The notes: generated by a model not told the origin, from the sequence alone. A DNA stretch of 10,955 nt from JBGPLH01 sp041486365 [NCBI: Thermodesulfobacteriota bacterium] (GCA_041486365.1 JBGPLH010000082.1:1-10955), one strand, 5' to 3'. Positions 1 to 7,007 are shown, numbered from the stretch's first letter. Program-made: numbers and translations.

Positions 1-2
1 CG

Positions 3-659
3 GGCTTCGTCATCGAGCGCGCGGCCTACCGCCCGCTGCGCGGCGCCCCCCGTCTGACGGCGCTCATCACGGCGATCGGCGTGTCCCTCCTGCTCGAGAA
101 CGGGGGGCAGTCGATCTTCGGGGCCGATCCCAAGTTCTTCCCCACGCTCTTCGCGAGCCGTGACATCCGGCTTGGCGGCGGCGTGACGGTGACCAACATC
201 CAGATCCTCATCCTCGCCGTCTCGATCCTCCTCATGACCGGCCAGACCCTCATCATCCGCCGGACGCGCATGGGCAAGGCGATGCGCGCCGTTTCCTTCG
301 ACATGAACGCGGCGCGTCTCATGGGCATCCCCATCGATGCGGTGATCAGCTTCACCTTCGTGCTCGGGAGCGCGCTGGCGGGCGCGGCGGGGGTGCTCGT
401 GGGCCTGTCGAACCCGAAGATCGAGCCGCTGATGGGAATCATGCCGGGCCTCAAGGCCTTCGTGGCGGCGGTGCTCGGCGGCATCGGGAGCGTGCCGGGC
501 GCGATGCTCGGGGGCATGCTCATGGGCGTCGCGGAGACCCTCGTGGTCGGCTACCTCTCGAGCACCTACCGGGACGCCATCGCGTTCATCATCCTGATCG
601 CGATCCTCCTGTTCCGGCCGACGGGCCTGCTCGGCCGTGCGTCCGTGGAGAAAGTGTGA
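3..659 (+). CDS. livH: Branched-chain amino acid ABC transporter permease LivH (5' truncated)
   Basis: This is one of the two inner-membrane permeases of a LivHMGF-type importer for branched-chain amino acids or related small substrates (amides, urea, aromatic acids). The window begins inside the gene. The frame is open from base 3 and gives 218 visible residues ending at TGA 657-659, so roughly the N-terminal quarter of a ~290-residue LivH is missing. The visible start, around ERAAYRPLRGAPRLTALITAIG, is typical of the family. It is followed by long hydrophobic helices, the cytoplasmic loop with RRTRMGKAMRA and AARLMGI (the coupling region facing the ATPases), and the glycine-rich segment PGLKAFVAAVLGGIGSVPGA. 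An internal GTG at base 81 is not the real start, because family-like sequence continues upstream of it. The stop overlaps the next gene's ATG by one base, so translation is coupled. The substrate cannot be told from the permease. Confidence 0.93.
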   Translation, partial: GFVIERAAYRPLRGAPRLTALITAIGVSLLLENGGQSIFGADPKFFPTLFASRDIRLGGGVTVTNIQILILAVSILLMTGQTLIIRRTRMGKAMRAVSFDMNAARLMGIPIDAVISFTFVLGSALAGAAGVLVGLSNPKIEPLMGIMPGLKAFVAAVLGGIGSVPGAMLGGMLMGVAETLVVGYLSSTYRDAIAFIILIAILLFRPTGLLGRASVEKV

Positions 660-1696
660 TGGAAGCGCCGATCCAGCCGCCCCCGCCCGGCTCCGGCGAG
701 CGCCGCGCCGCGGTGCGCGCGTGGATCGTTGCCGCCGGCATCGCGGCCGCCCTCCTCGGGTCCCAGGCCGTGCTCGATGCGGCGCTCAATCCGTACATCC
801 TGCAGATCCTCGTGTACGTCGGGATCAACATCACGCTGGCGGTGAGCCTCAACCTCATCAATGGATACACCGGGCAGTTCTCCCTGGGCCACGCGGGCTT
901 CATGGCGCTGGGCGCCTACACCTCCGCGGCCCTCACCTTCTATCTCGGGGCGTTCGCCGACCGGGCCTTCGGAGGGGTCCCCGGCGCGCAGACGATCCTC
1001 TTCGTGCTCGCGCTCGTCGCCGGGGGCGTCGTCGCGGCGATGGCGGGGCTGCTCGTGGGGATCCCGACCCTCCGACTCCGGGGAGACTACCTCGCGATCG
1101 CGACGCTCGGGCTCGGGGAGATCATCCGCGTGGTGATCCTGAATCTCGACTTCGTCGGCGGGGCGCGGGGCTTCACGGGGATCCCCGAGCGCACCAATCT
1201 CTTCTGGGTCTACGGCGTCGCCGCGCTCACGATCCTCGTCGTGCACCGCTTGACGGTGAGCACCCGGGGCCGGGCGTTTCTCGCGATCCGGGAGGACGAG
1301 ACGGCCGCCGAGGCCATGGGGATCGACACCACGCGCTACAAGGTGACGGCCTTCGTGGTGGGGGCCTTCTTCGCCGGCATCGGGGGCGGGCTCTTCGCGC
1401 ACTCGGTGACCTACCTGCACACCAACACGTTCTCGTTCCTGAAGTCCATCGAGTTCGTGGTCATGGTGGTGCTGGGCGGCATGGGGAGCATCACGGGCTC
1501 GGTGATCGCCGCGGCGGTGCTCACGGTGCTCCCCGAGCTGCTGCGCGCAGCTCAGGAGCTGCGTATGGTGATCTACTCGCTCCTTCTCATCGTGCTGATG
1601 CTCGCCCGCCCGCAGGGGCTGCTCGGCACGCGGGAGATCAGCGTCCGCCGTATTGGCGCGCGGCTGCGCGGGCGGCGACGGGCGCCGGCCGCGTGA
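659..1696 (+). CDS. livM: Branched-chain amino acid ABC transporter permease LivM
   Basis: This is the second permease of the importer; it pairs with LivH in the inner membrane to form the translocation path. It has 345 residues, normal for the family. The ATG at 659 is preferred over the GTG at 656 because it forms a TGATG stop-start overlap with livH. The protein has several hydrophobic helices. Family landmarks are LNLINGYTGQFSLGHAGFMALGAY (about residues 64-87), the LRLRGDYLAIATLG segment, the cytoplasmic coupling loop with GRAFLAIREDETAAEAMGI, and the late helix segment with VVLGGMGSITGSV. The C-terminus is a short, very arginine-rich tail, probably a cytoplasmic positive-inside extension. 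The next gene, livG, begins 8 bases after the stop. A long open frame runs antisense to it and is a GC-driven shadow. Confidence 0.95.
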   Translation: MEAPIQPPPPGSGERRAAVRAWIVAAGIAAALLGSQAVLDAALNPYILQILVYVGINITLAVSLNLINGYTGQFSLGHAGFMALGAYTSAALTFYLGAFADRAFGGVPGAQTILFVLALVAGGVVAAMAGLLVGIPTLRLRGDYLAIATLGLGEIIRVVILNLDFVGGARGFTGIPERTNLFWVYGVAALTILVVHRLTVSTRGRAFLAIREDETAAEAMGIDTTRYKVTAFVVGAFFAGIGGGLFAHSVTYLHTNTFSFLKSIEFVVMVVLGGMGSITGSVIAAAVLTVLPELLRAAQELRMVIYSLLLIVLMLARPQGLLGTREISVRRIGARLRGRRRAPAA

Positions 1697-1704
1697 GGTC
1701 GAGG

Positions 1705-2508
1705 ATGGCTCTCCTGGACATTCTGAATTGCACCCTGCGCTTCGGCGGCCTCACGGCCGTGAAGAACTTCTCCCTGGCGCTCGAGCCCGGCGAGCTGGTC
1801 GGCCTGATCGGACCCAACGGCGCCGGAAAGACCACGATCTTCAACCTCATCTCGGGCGTCTACGAGCCGAGCGAGGGGGACATCCGGATCGAGGGGAAAT
1901 CCGTCGCCGGGATGCGTCCCTCGCGGATCAACCGGCTCGGCGTGGCGCGGACCTTCCAGAACATCCGACTCTTCCCGCAGCTCACGGTCCTGGACAACGT
2001 GCGCGTGGCCTTCCACACCCAGCTGCGCACGAGCCTGCTCGAGGCGGTGCTCGACGATCCGGCCTACCGCAGCGAGGAGGCGTGGGTCGAGGACCAGGCC
2101 ATCGCGCTGCTCCGGATCTTCGGCCTGGACGAGGCGCGCGGGGAGCGCGCGGGCTCGCTCCCCTACGGCGAGCAGCGGCGGCTGGAGATCGCCCGGGCAC
2201 TGGCCACGCGCCCCCGCCTGCTGCTCCTGGACGAGCCCGCCGCGGGCATGAACCCCCAGGAGAAGGGGGAGCTCATGGAGATGATCCGCTGGGTGCGGGA
2301 GCACTTCGCGCTCACCGTGCTGGTGATCGAGCACGACATGAGCGTGGTGATGGGGATCTGCGAGCGGATCGTCGTGCTCGACTACGGCAACGTCATCGCG
2401 GCGGGCACGCCGGCGGAGATCCGACGCGATCCGAAGGTCATAGCCGCCTACCTCGGCGTGGATGCGCCGGAGCTCCCCGGGAACGACGCGCCCGGAGCGG
2501 GCCGATGA
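1705..2508 (+). CDS. livG: Branched-chain amino acid ABC transporter ATP-binding protein LivG
   Basis: This is a cytoplasmic ATPase that powers the LivHM permease as a dimer with LivF. It has 267 residues, slightly longer than the usual ~255. The ATG at 1705 is chosen because similarity to the family starts there (LLDILNCTLRFGGLTAVKNF); a purine-rich GAGG lies just upstream. Visible motifs are Walker A GPNGAGKT (36-43), the Q-loop around ARTFQNIRLF, a signature LPYGEQ (152-157, the LivG-style variant of LSGGQ), Walker B LLLLDEP with D176 and E177, and the H-switch His210 in IEHDM. The C-terminus adds an acidic and glycine/proline-rich tail. The gene overlaps livF by four bases (ATGA at 2505-2508), so the two ATPases are translationally coupled, as expected for a heterodimer. 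Confidence 0.96.
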   Translation: MALLDILNCTLRFGGLTAVKNFSLALEPGELVGLIGPNGAGKTTIFNLISGVYEPSEGDIRIEGKSVAGMRPSRINRLGVARTFQNIRLFPQLTVLDNVRVAFHTQLRTSLLEAVLDDPAYRSEEAWVEDQAIALLRIFGLDEARGERAGSLPYGEQRRLEIARALATRPRLLLLDEPAAGMNPQEKGELMEMIRWVREHFALTVLVIEHDMSVVMGICERIVVLDYGNVIAAGTPAEIRRDPKVIAAYLGVDAPELPGNDAPGAGR

Positions 2509-3266
2509 GCGAACCTGTGAACGGCCGCCCCGCGGAGCGGCCCGTCCTCCAGATCGCGGGCCTGCACGTTTACTACGGCGCGATCCACGCGCTGCAGGGA
2601 GTGAGCCTGGAGATCCGCGCGGGCGAGATCGTCACGTTGATCGGCGCCAACGGGGCGGGGAAGAGCACCCTCCTGCGCACCGTCTCGGGGCTCCTGCGCC
2701 CGCGGGAGGGGGAGCTGCTGTACCACCTCGACGGCCGGACGATCGATCTCGCCGGCGAGCGGCCCCACGAGATCGTCGGACACGGGATCTCCCACGTGCC
2801 CGAGGGGCGCGGCATCTTCGCCAATCTCACCGTGCTCGAAAACCTCGATCTGGGTGCCTACCTGCGCCGGGACCGCGCCGGGATCCGGGAAGACCTCGAG
2901 CGCGCCTTCGCCCTGTTCCCCCGCCTTCGCGAGCGCGCGCGCCAGAGCGCGGGCACGCTCTCCGGCGGCGAGCAGCAGATGCTCGCCATCGGCCGCGCGC
3001 TCATGGCGCGCCCGCGGCTCCTCCTGCTGGACGAGCCAAGCTTGGGCCTCGCGCCGCGGCTCGTGCAGTCCATATTCGCCATCGTGACCGAGATCAACCG
3101 GTCCGGAACACCGATCCTCCTCGTCGAGCAGAACGCCCGAATGGCGCTCTCGGTGGCCCATCGCGGATACGTGATGGAGGTCGGCTCCATCGTGCTCGAG
3201 GGCGAGGGACGCGCGCTCCTTCAGATGGACGAGGTGCGCCAGGCCTATTTCGGAGAGGGGGCCTAA
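2505..3266 (+). CDS. livF: Branched-chain amino acid ABC transporter ATP-binding protein LivF
   Basis: This is the second ATPase subunit of the importer. It has 253 residues, about 15 more than the typical ~235-240. The extra length is a short N-terminal extension (MSEPVNGRPAERP) before the family start at VLQIAGLHVYYGAIHALQGVS. The ATG at 2505 is fixed by the ATGA overlap with livG. Motifs are Walker A GANGAGKS (47-54), the Q-loop region with HVPEGRGIFANLTVLENL, signature LSGGEQ (152-157), and Walker B LLLLDEPS with D176. At the H-switch the protein has VEQNA with Gln209 in place of His, which is normal for LivF and not a defect. Transcription of the operon probably ends or weakens after TAA 3264-3266, but no rho-independent terminator is visible there. 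Confidence 0.96.
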   Translation: MSEPVNGRPAERPVLQIAGLHVYYGAIHALQGVSLEIRAGEIVTLIGANGAGKSTLLRTVSGLLRPREGELLYHLDGRTIDLAGERPHEIVGHGISHVPEGRGIFANLTVLENLDLGAYLRRDRAGIREDLERAFALFPRLRERARQSAGTLSGGEQQMLAIGRALMARPRLLLLDEPSLGLAPRLVQSIFAIVTEINRSGTPILLVEQNARMALSVAHRGYVMEVGSIVLEGEGRALLQMDEVRQAYFGEGA

Positions 3267-3283
3267 CGGGAGGTAGAACGTCG

Positions 3284-3310
3284 TTGAACGTCCCGCGCGC
3301 GGGTGATAAC
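3284..3310 (+). promoter_or_regulatory. Possible sigma70-like promoter upstream of the 3365 gene
   Basis: TTGAAC at 3284-3289 and the AT-rich GATAAC at 3305-3310 sit 15 bases apart. The self-complementary CCCGCGCGCGGG (3292-3303) fills the spacer. This is the only AT-rich patch in the 98-base gap between livF and the next gene. Both hexamers are imperfect and the spacer is short, so this is a weak call. The palindrome could be a regulator-binding dyad or chance in GC-rich DNA. If real, it would let the 3365 gene be expressed apart from the liv operon. Confidence 0.22.
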
Positions 3311-3364
3311 AATGGCGTGCGGACGCTGCAGTCGGAGACAGCCCACGCGAGAGGGGGTGCGCGC

Positions 3365-4372
3365 ATGCCCGATTCCGAGCACGGAAACCTGGCGAACTGG
3401 GATGGGACCGAGCGGGGACGCTACGAGGTCTGGTTCCTGAAGCTCAATCACCGCGCGAGCGGCACGGCCCTCTGGCTGCGCTACACGTTCCTCTCGCCGC
3501 TCCCGGGGAAGGGCGATCCGATCGGGGAGGTCTGGGGCATCTTCTTCGACGCGCGCGATCCCAAGCGCAATCTCGCCATCAAGCAGACCCTTCCCGCGGC
3601 GGCGGCCACCATCGGCAGGGGCCCCTTCGCGATCCGGATCGGCGAGAGCGAGCTGACCAACGCCTCGGCACGCGGCGTGCTCCGCCGGAACGCCGACGAG
3701 ATCCGATGGGACCTCGCCTGGGATCCGAGCCCCGAGACCTTCGAGCCGTTCCCGTTCGAGGGGATGTACCGTGCGCCGATCCCCAAGACCAAGTGGAACT
3801 CCCCGCACCTGGACATCCGCATGCGAGGCGCCTTCGGCGTCCGCGGCGACACCTATCCCTGTGACGGCGAGCCGGGACAGCAGTCGCATCTGTGGGGGAC
3901 GAAGTCGGCCGACCAGTGGGCCTGGGCCCACTGCAACGCGTTCGAGGAAGGCGGCGGGGTGTTCGAGGGTCTCAGCGCGCGGATCCGGCTCGGCCCCGTG
4001 AAATCCCCGAGCCTCACCGTGCTGCACCTGCGCTCGGAAGGGGAGACCTACCTCTTCAACTCGCTCCTCCAGCTCCTCACGAACAAGAGCATCGCTGGCC
4101 TGGAGCGCTGGACGTTCTCGGCCGAGAACGAGCGGTACCGGCTCCACGGCGCGATCACGTCGAACCTCGCGGACTTCGTCGGGGTGAAGTACACCGACCC
4201 GGACGGCGAGCCGCTTTACTGCCACAACACGAAGGTCGCCTCCTGCGAGCTGGCTCTGGAGGAGCCCACCGGCGGTGCCTGGTACCCGATCCAGAAGTTC
4301 AACTCGCGGGGCACGACGGCCTTCGAGTGGGTTTCGAGGACGCCCGATCCGCGCGTGGAGATGCTGATCTAG
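3365..4372 (+). CDS. Uncharacterised protein, tocopherol-cyclase/CrtC-like (lipocalin-type barrel)
   Basis: This encodes 335 residues of unknown function. The ATG at 3365 is chosen because a purine-rich run (GAGAGGGGG, about 3350-3358) lies just upstream; an in-frame GTG at 3317 would add 16 residues. No signal peptide or membrane segment is visible. The sequence is rich in aromatic residues and beta-type stretches. An N-terminal block reads YEVWFLKLNHRASGTALWLR (residues ~21-40), a pattern I associate with the two-lobed lipocalin-like fold of tocopherol cyclase, CrtC and AttH relatives. A second conserved-looking block, H175-L-W177-G-T through W185-A-W187-A-H189-C190-N-A-F, resembles the His/Trp-rich core of that group. 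The family call is from memory of patterns and is moderate. The gene lies 98 bases after livF on the same strand and converges on the O-methyltransferase. Its composition matches its neighbours. Confidence 0.6.
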   Translation: MPDSEHGNLANWDGTERGRYEVWFLKLNHRASGTALWLRYTFLSPLPGKGDPIGEVWGIFFDARDPKRNLAIKQTLPAAAATIGRGPFAIRIGESELTNASARGVLRRNADEIRWDLAWDPSPETFEPFPFEGMYRAPIPKTKWNSPHLDIRMRGAFGVRGDTYPCDGEPGQQSHLWGTKSADQWAWAHCNAFEEGGGVFEGLSARIRLGPVKSPSLTVLHLRSEGETYLFNSLLQLLTNKSIAGLERWTFSAENERYRLHGAITSNLADFVGVKYTDPDGEPLYCHNTKVASCELALEEPTGGAWYPIQKFNSRGTTAFEWVSRTPDPRVEMLI

Positions 4373-4459
4373 CGCGTTCGCCCACCCGTCCCTCGCCCCC
4401 GGGCTCCCCTCCATCCGTGCTTTCGCCCGTTCCGTTTGCGCCCGCGGCGACTCCAGCCG
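4373..4459. other. Convergent intergenic gap without a clear terminator
   Basis: This 87-base, C-rich gap separates the stop codons of the plus-strand 335-residue protein gene and the minus-strand O-methyltransferase gene. I see no hairpin followed by a T-run on either strand, so termination here may be rho-dependent or occur inside the opposing gene. Confidence 0.5.
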
Positions 4460-5509
4460 TCAGCGCCTCGGATTCATTCCCGCCTGGATCCCGCCGCCCG
4501 GCAGCGTCGCGAGGCGGATCGGTTTGCGCGGCAGGAGGCCCGCGTCGCGTTGCCAGCCGGCCATCTCGGCGAAGGACCAGGTGCCGGACTCGCTGGTGAG
4601 GGCGAAGAACGCGTTGAGCAGCGCGCCGGTCTGCCCCGGCTGGTCCGGCGCGTCGCGCCGCAGGACCTCGAGGTTCACGTAATACCCTCCCGGTCGCAGG
4701 GCGCGGGCCACGCGGCGGGCGAGCGCGGCGTTGGTCGGCGCGTCGAAGTGGTGGATGAGATTCGCGACGAAAACGAGGTCGTAGTTGTCCTCGCCGAGAT
4801 CATCGGCGAGGGCGTTGCCGGCGCGGTGGACGACGCGGTCCCCCATGTTCTCCCTGGCGAGGATCGGCGCCGCGTGCTCCACCGCCGCCGGGAGATCGAG
4901 AATCGTCGAGCGCAGGGCCGGGTGGCGGCGGCAGAGGTTGACGGAGTAGAAGCCGTGGGATCCGCCGATGTCGAGCATGGCCGTCGCGCCGCGGGGGACC
5001 GGTGTGCGCCGCCCAACCTCCGCCGCCGAGAGACTTGAGAGCGAGCGCATCCCGCGCTGATAGAGCGGCCACATCTCGGACGAGAAATCCGCGTGGACGT
5101 TGAGATGCTTCCCCGTGCGCACGAAGTCCTCGAGGCGCCCGATGATATCCCATTCCGCGAAGCGCCAGATCATGTTGTCGTGGAGTGATCTCGGGCTCGA
5201 GCGGAGGAGCCATTTTCGCGCAACGGGGGCGAGCGCGTAGCGTCCCTCGAAAAAGCGCAGGTAGCCGGTCCCCGTGACGGCGTCGAGGAGGGCTGTCGTG
5301 GCCCGGAGATCGGTTCCGCAGCGCTTCGCCACCTCGTCAACGGTCGCCGAGCCATCCGCGAGTGCCTCGAAGACGTCGAGCTTCGTGGCCACCATGATCA
5401 CGCGGGCGTAGACGATCGTGTGAAAGGTGTCGAGGATCGGCATGGGGATGACGCCCGCGAGCCTGGCGAACCGTTCGACGAGGCTCTCGGAAAGGAATCC
5501 GATCTTCAC
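4460..5509 (-). CDS. SAM-dependent O-methyltransferase (family 2, dimerisation domain)
   Basis: This is a predicted class I SAM methyltransferase of the plant-COMT/hydroxyindole/CrtF type, which methylates small-molecule hydroxyls. It has 349 residues, typical length. The start is the GTG at 5509: CAGGAG (5516-5521 on the complement) lies six bases upstream, and family-like sequence begins just after it. Residues ~15-100 form the winged-helix dimerisation region (YARVIMVATKLDVFEALADG, then VDEVAKRCGTDLRATTALLDA). The SAM site is D180-I-G-G-S-H-G186 in LDIGGSHGFYSVN. It is followed by acidic TILDLPAAVE and by DLVFVANLIHHFDAPTNA, whose His probably matches the family's catalytic base. RALRPGGYYVNLEV follows near the C-terminus. 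It is third in the sigma/anti-sigma operon, 53 bases after the anti-sigma stop, so it is a probable target of that regulator. The substrate is unknown. Confidence 0.88.
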   Translation of the reverse strand: MKIGFLSESLVERFARLAGVIPMPILDTFHTIVYARVIMVATKLDVFEALADGSATVDEVAKRCGTDLRATTALLDAVTGTGYLRFFEGRYALAPVARKWLLRSSPRSLHDNMIWRFAEWDIIGRLEDFVRTGKHLNVHADFSSEMWPLYQRGMRSLSSLSAAEVGRRTPVPRGATAMLDIGGSHGFYSVNLCRRHPALRSTILDLPAAVEHAAPILARENMGDRVVHRAGNALADDLGEDNYDLVFVANLIHHFDAPTNAALARRVARALRPGGYYVNLEVLRRDAPDQPGQTGALLNAFFALTSESGTWSFAEMAGWQRDAGLLPRKPIRLATLPGGGIQAGMNPRR

Positions 5510-5526
5510 GGGATTCTCCTGGGGAA
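5510..5526 (-). promoter_or_regulatory. Ribosome-binding site deciding the GTG start of the O-methyltransferase
   Basis: On the minus strand CAGGAG (complement of 5516-5521) is followed by AATCCC and then GTG. The good match and six-base spacing support GTG 5509 over any upstream start in the same long open frame, which continues to 6052 only as a shadow of the anti-sigma gene. Confidence 0.75.
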
Positions 5527-5562
5527 AGTTGCAAACGAGGATCCGGTGAGGATATCGGCGCG

Positions 5563-6171
5563 TCAGGTCAACGACCCATCCAGCAGCTCGTCGAGCGTGG
5601 AGCCGACGACGAGGAGCAGGCACCCCTCGCGCGTCGACTGGATGCCGTGGATCGAGTTCTGCTCCGCCCGCTGGTAGTCGCCGGCGCGCAGGAGCGCGTC
5701 GCCCGAAAGCAGATCGCCCTGGAGCACGTAGCATTCCTCCGGGCCATCGTGCCGATGGCGCGGGAACGTGGCGCCGGGGACCATGCGCATGAGCTGGGTC
5801 ACGCGTCCGCTCGACTCGTCGAGGTGGAGAACGCGCAGCTCGACCCCTTCGAAGGGCGTCTGGAGCCAGGCGCCCTGGTCCGCCGGAAGGATGGCGATGA
5901 GAGGAATCCCGCGCGCCGGGGTCGAGGCCCGCTCCTCGCCCCGGATGCGATCGAGCACACGGGCGCGAAGATCCGTGGGCGGTTCCGTGGACGGGCCCAG
6001 CAGGCCCAGTGCCCCCGTCACGCGCGAAAGCTCCTCCACTTCCGCTCGGCACGCGGCGCAGGTGGACAGGTGCCTCTCGAAGCCCTCGGCCTCGCCGGCC
6101 GGCAGCGCCCGCATCGCGTACAGTGCCGCCCGATCGCGCGCCTCGTCGTCCAGGTAGTCGTGCGGTCTCAT
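5563..6171 (-). CDS. ChrR-like anti-sigma factor (zinc-binding N-domain plus cupin C-domain)
   Basis: This is the predicted cytoplasmic anti-sigma factor that holds the adjacent ECF sigma factor inactive until a stress signal releases it. It has 202 residues. The N-terminal zinc anti-sigma (ZAS) motif is visible as H34-x3-C38-x2-C41, with His4 as the likely fourth ligand. After a linker at ~60-90 comes a cupin domain with H139-x-H141-x3-E145 and a later H175. These spacings match the two metal sites I recall for Rhodobacter ChrR (H6/H31/C35/C38 and H141/H143/E147/H177), the cupin site shifted by two. The ATG at 6171 overlaps the sigma stop (ATGA), giving the 1:1 coupled synthesis usual for such pairs. 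By analogy the signal may be singlet oxygen or organic peroxide; that is inference. No transmembrane helix is present. Confidence 0.9.
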   Translation of the reverse strand: MRPHDYLDDEARDRAALYAMRALPAGEAEGFERHLSTCAACRAEVEELSRVTGALGLLGPSTEPPTDLRARVLDRIRGEERASTPARGIPLIAILPADQGAWLQTPFEGVELRVLHLDESSGRVTQLMRMVPGATFPRHRHDGPEECYVLQGDLLSGDALLRAGDYQRAEQNSIHGIQSTREGCLLLVVGSTLDELLDGSLT

Positions 6172-6776
6172 GCGCCTTCTTCCATCGCGCCCGCCAGGAC
6201 GCGGCGGAGCGTGTTCAGGCCGCTGCGGATCCGGGTCTTCACGGTCCCGAGGGGCTCACCGAGCGCCTCCGAGACCTCCGTGTGCGTCAAGCCGCCCCAG
6301 AAGGCGGCCTCGATGGCGCGGCGCTGTTCGGTCGGCAGGGACTCGAGCGCGAGGCCGACCAGGCGGGCCAGCCGGGACGATCGGATCGCGCTTTCGGGAT
6401 CCGCCGCGCCGTCGGCGAGTTCAAGGGCCGCCTTCAGGCTGTCCTCGCGACGGGCTCTCCGTTTCACGGCCCGAAACCGATCGATGGCACGGTTGCGCGC
6501 GAGCGCGAGGATCCAGACCCGGACGCTTCCCCGCGTGGGGTCGTACCGGTCCGCTTTCCTCCACACCTGGGTGAAGACCTCGAGCGTCACCTCCTCGGCG
6601 GCCCACTCATCGCGGAGAATCCGAAGCACCCAGCCGTAGACCTGGGCGCTGGTGGCGTCGTAGAGCGCCGTCAGGGCCCGCTCGTCGCCGGCCGCCGCGC
6701 GCACAAGAGTCTCCACCAACGCATCGGGAGCAGGCGCGGCCGGGCTCGGGGCTCGGGTCTGCAAGGCGAACTCCAT
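6168..6776 (-). CDS. ECF-type RNA polymerase sigma factor (ChrR-partner class)
   Basis: This is an alternative sigma factor of the extracytoplasmic-function group; it directs RNA polymerase to stress promoters, probably including its own. It has 202 residues. Region 2 spans ~33-103 (ALYDATSAQVYGWVLRIL, then AAEEVTLEVFTQVWRKADRYD and SVRVWILALARNRAIDRFR). Region 4, a helix-turn-helix, spans ~143-195 (LESLPTEQRRAIEAAFWGGL, then HTEVSEALGEPLGTVKTRIR). A low-complexity Ala/Pro N-terminal stretch precedes region 2. There is no region 1.1 or 3, as expected for ECF factors. The ATG at 6776 has no obvious Shine-Dalgarno sequence but lies seven bases from a candidate -10 element, which fits leaderless translation. 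It is followed by its anti-sigma gene with a four-base overlap. Assignment to the RpoE/ChrR (ECF11-like) subgroup rests on the partner rather than on the sigma sequence alone. Confidence 0.92.
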   Translation of the reverse strand: MEFALQTRAPSPAAPAPDALVETLVRAAAGDERALTALYDATSAQVYGWVLRILRDEWAAEEVTLEVFTQVWRKADRYDPTRGSVRVWILALARNRAIDRFRAVKRRARREDSLKAALELADGAADPESAIRSSRLARLVGLALESLPTEQRRAIEAAFWGGLTHTEVSEALGEPLGTVKTRIRSGLNTLRRVLAGAMEEGA

Positions 6777-6783
6777 GTAGGTC

Positions 6784-6811
6784 TATACGGACCGGAGAGT
6801 CCGGTGGATTT
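6784..6811 (-). promoter_or_regulatory. Candidate autoregulated ECF promoter of the sigma/anti-sigma operon
   Basis: Reading the minus strand, AAATCC (complement of 6806-6811) is followed after 16 bases by CGTATA (complement of 6784-6789), and the sigma gene's ATG begins seven bases further on. A TGATC-like -35 and a CGTA-like -10 are what I recall for ChrR-linked sigma factors; the -35 match here is only partial (ATCC). The spacer contains a dyad, ACCGGA-CTC-TCCGGT (6791-6805). Transcription would start at or next to the ATG. The assignment is inference. Confidence 0.4.
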
Positions 6812-6973
6812 CGAGACGGAGCATATACTCTCCGTGCCCCGCCCGTCGTCCCCTCACTTAAGCAGGAGGACCAGGGCCAGGACAAGCGAAAAGCGTCCCG
6901 GACCCCCGACCCACCCCCGGGGGCGCGGCGATCGGCGGTGATGTTCGCGGTCTTCGGGCCGATGCGCTATTCT

Positions 6974-7007
6974 GGGGGCCTTTCCAGGCCCCCGCCTCAA
7001 GCGGGGG
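6974..7007 (+). promoter_or_regulatory. Two mutually exclusive stem-loops in the glmU leader
   Basis: Hairpin A pairs 6974-6981 (GGGGGCCT) with 6986-6993 (AGGCCCCC) around a TTCC loop. Hairpin B pairs 6989-6995 (CCCCCGC) with 7001-7007 (GCGGGGG) around CTCAA. Both are perfect and share the C-run 6989-6993, so only one can form at a time. They lie 33-66 bases upstream of the glmU ATG. The upstream gene points away, so they are not the terminator of a preceding gene. The architecture would suit a leader switch, but no U-run follows and chance pairing in G/C-rich DNA is possible. Confidence 0.4.

Noticed and set aside
566-1420. Minus-strand open frame antisense to livM
   Set aside because: The translation is charged and repetitive with no family likeness; livM on the other strand is unambiguous.
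3129-3131. Loss of the H-switch histidine in LivF (Gln209) as an inactivating change
   Set aside because: LivF proteins normally carry VEQN at this position, so this is the family state.
6914-6923. CCCCCGGGGG palindrome as an operator
   Set aside because: It is a ten-base G/C palindrome in a G/C-rich stretch with no promoter beside it; chance is an adequate explanation.
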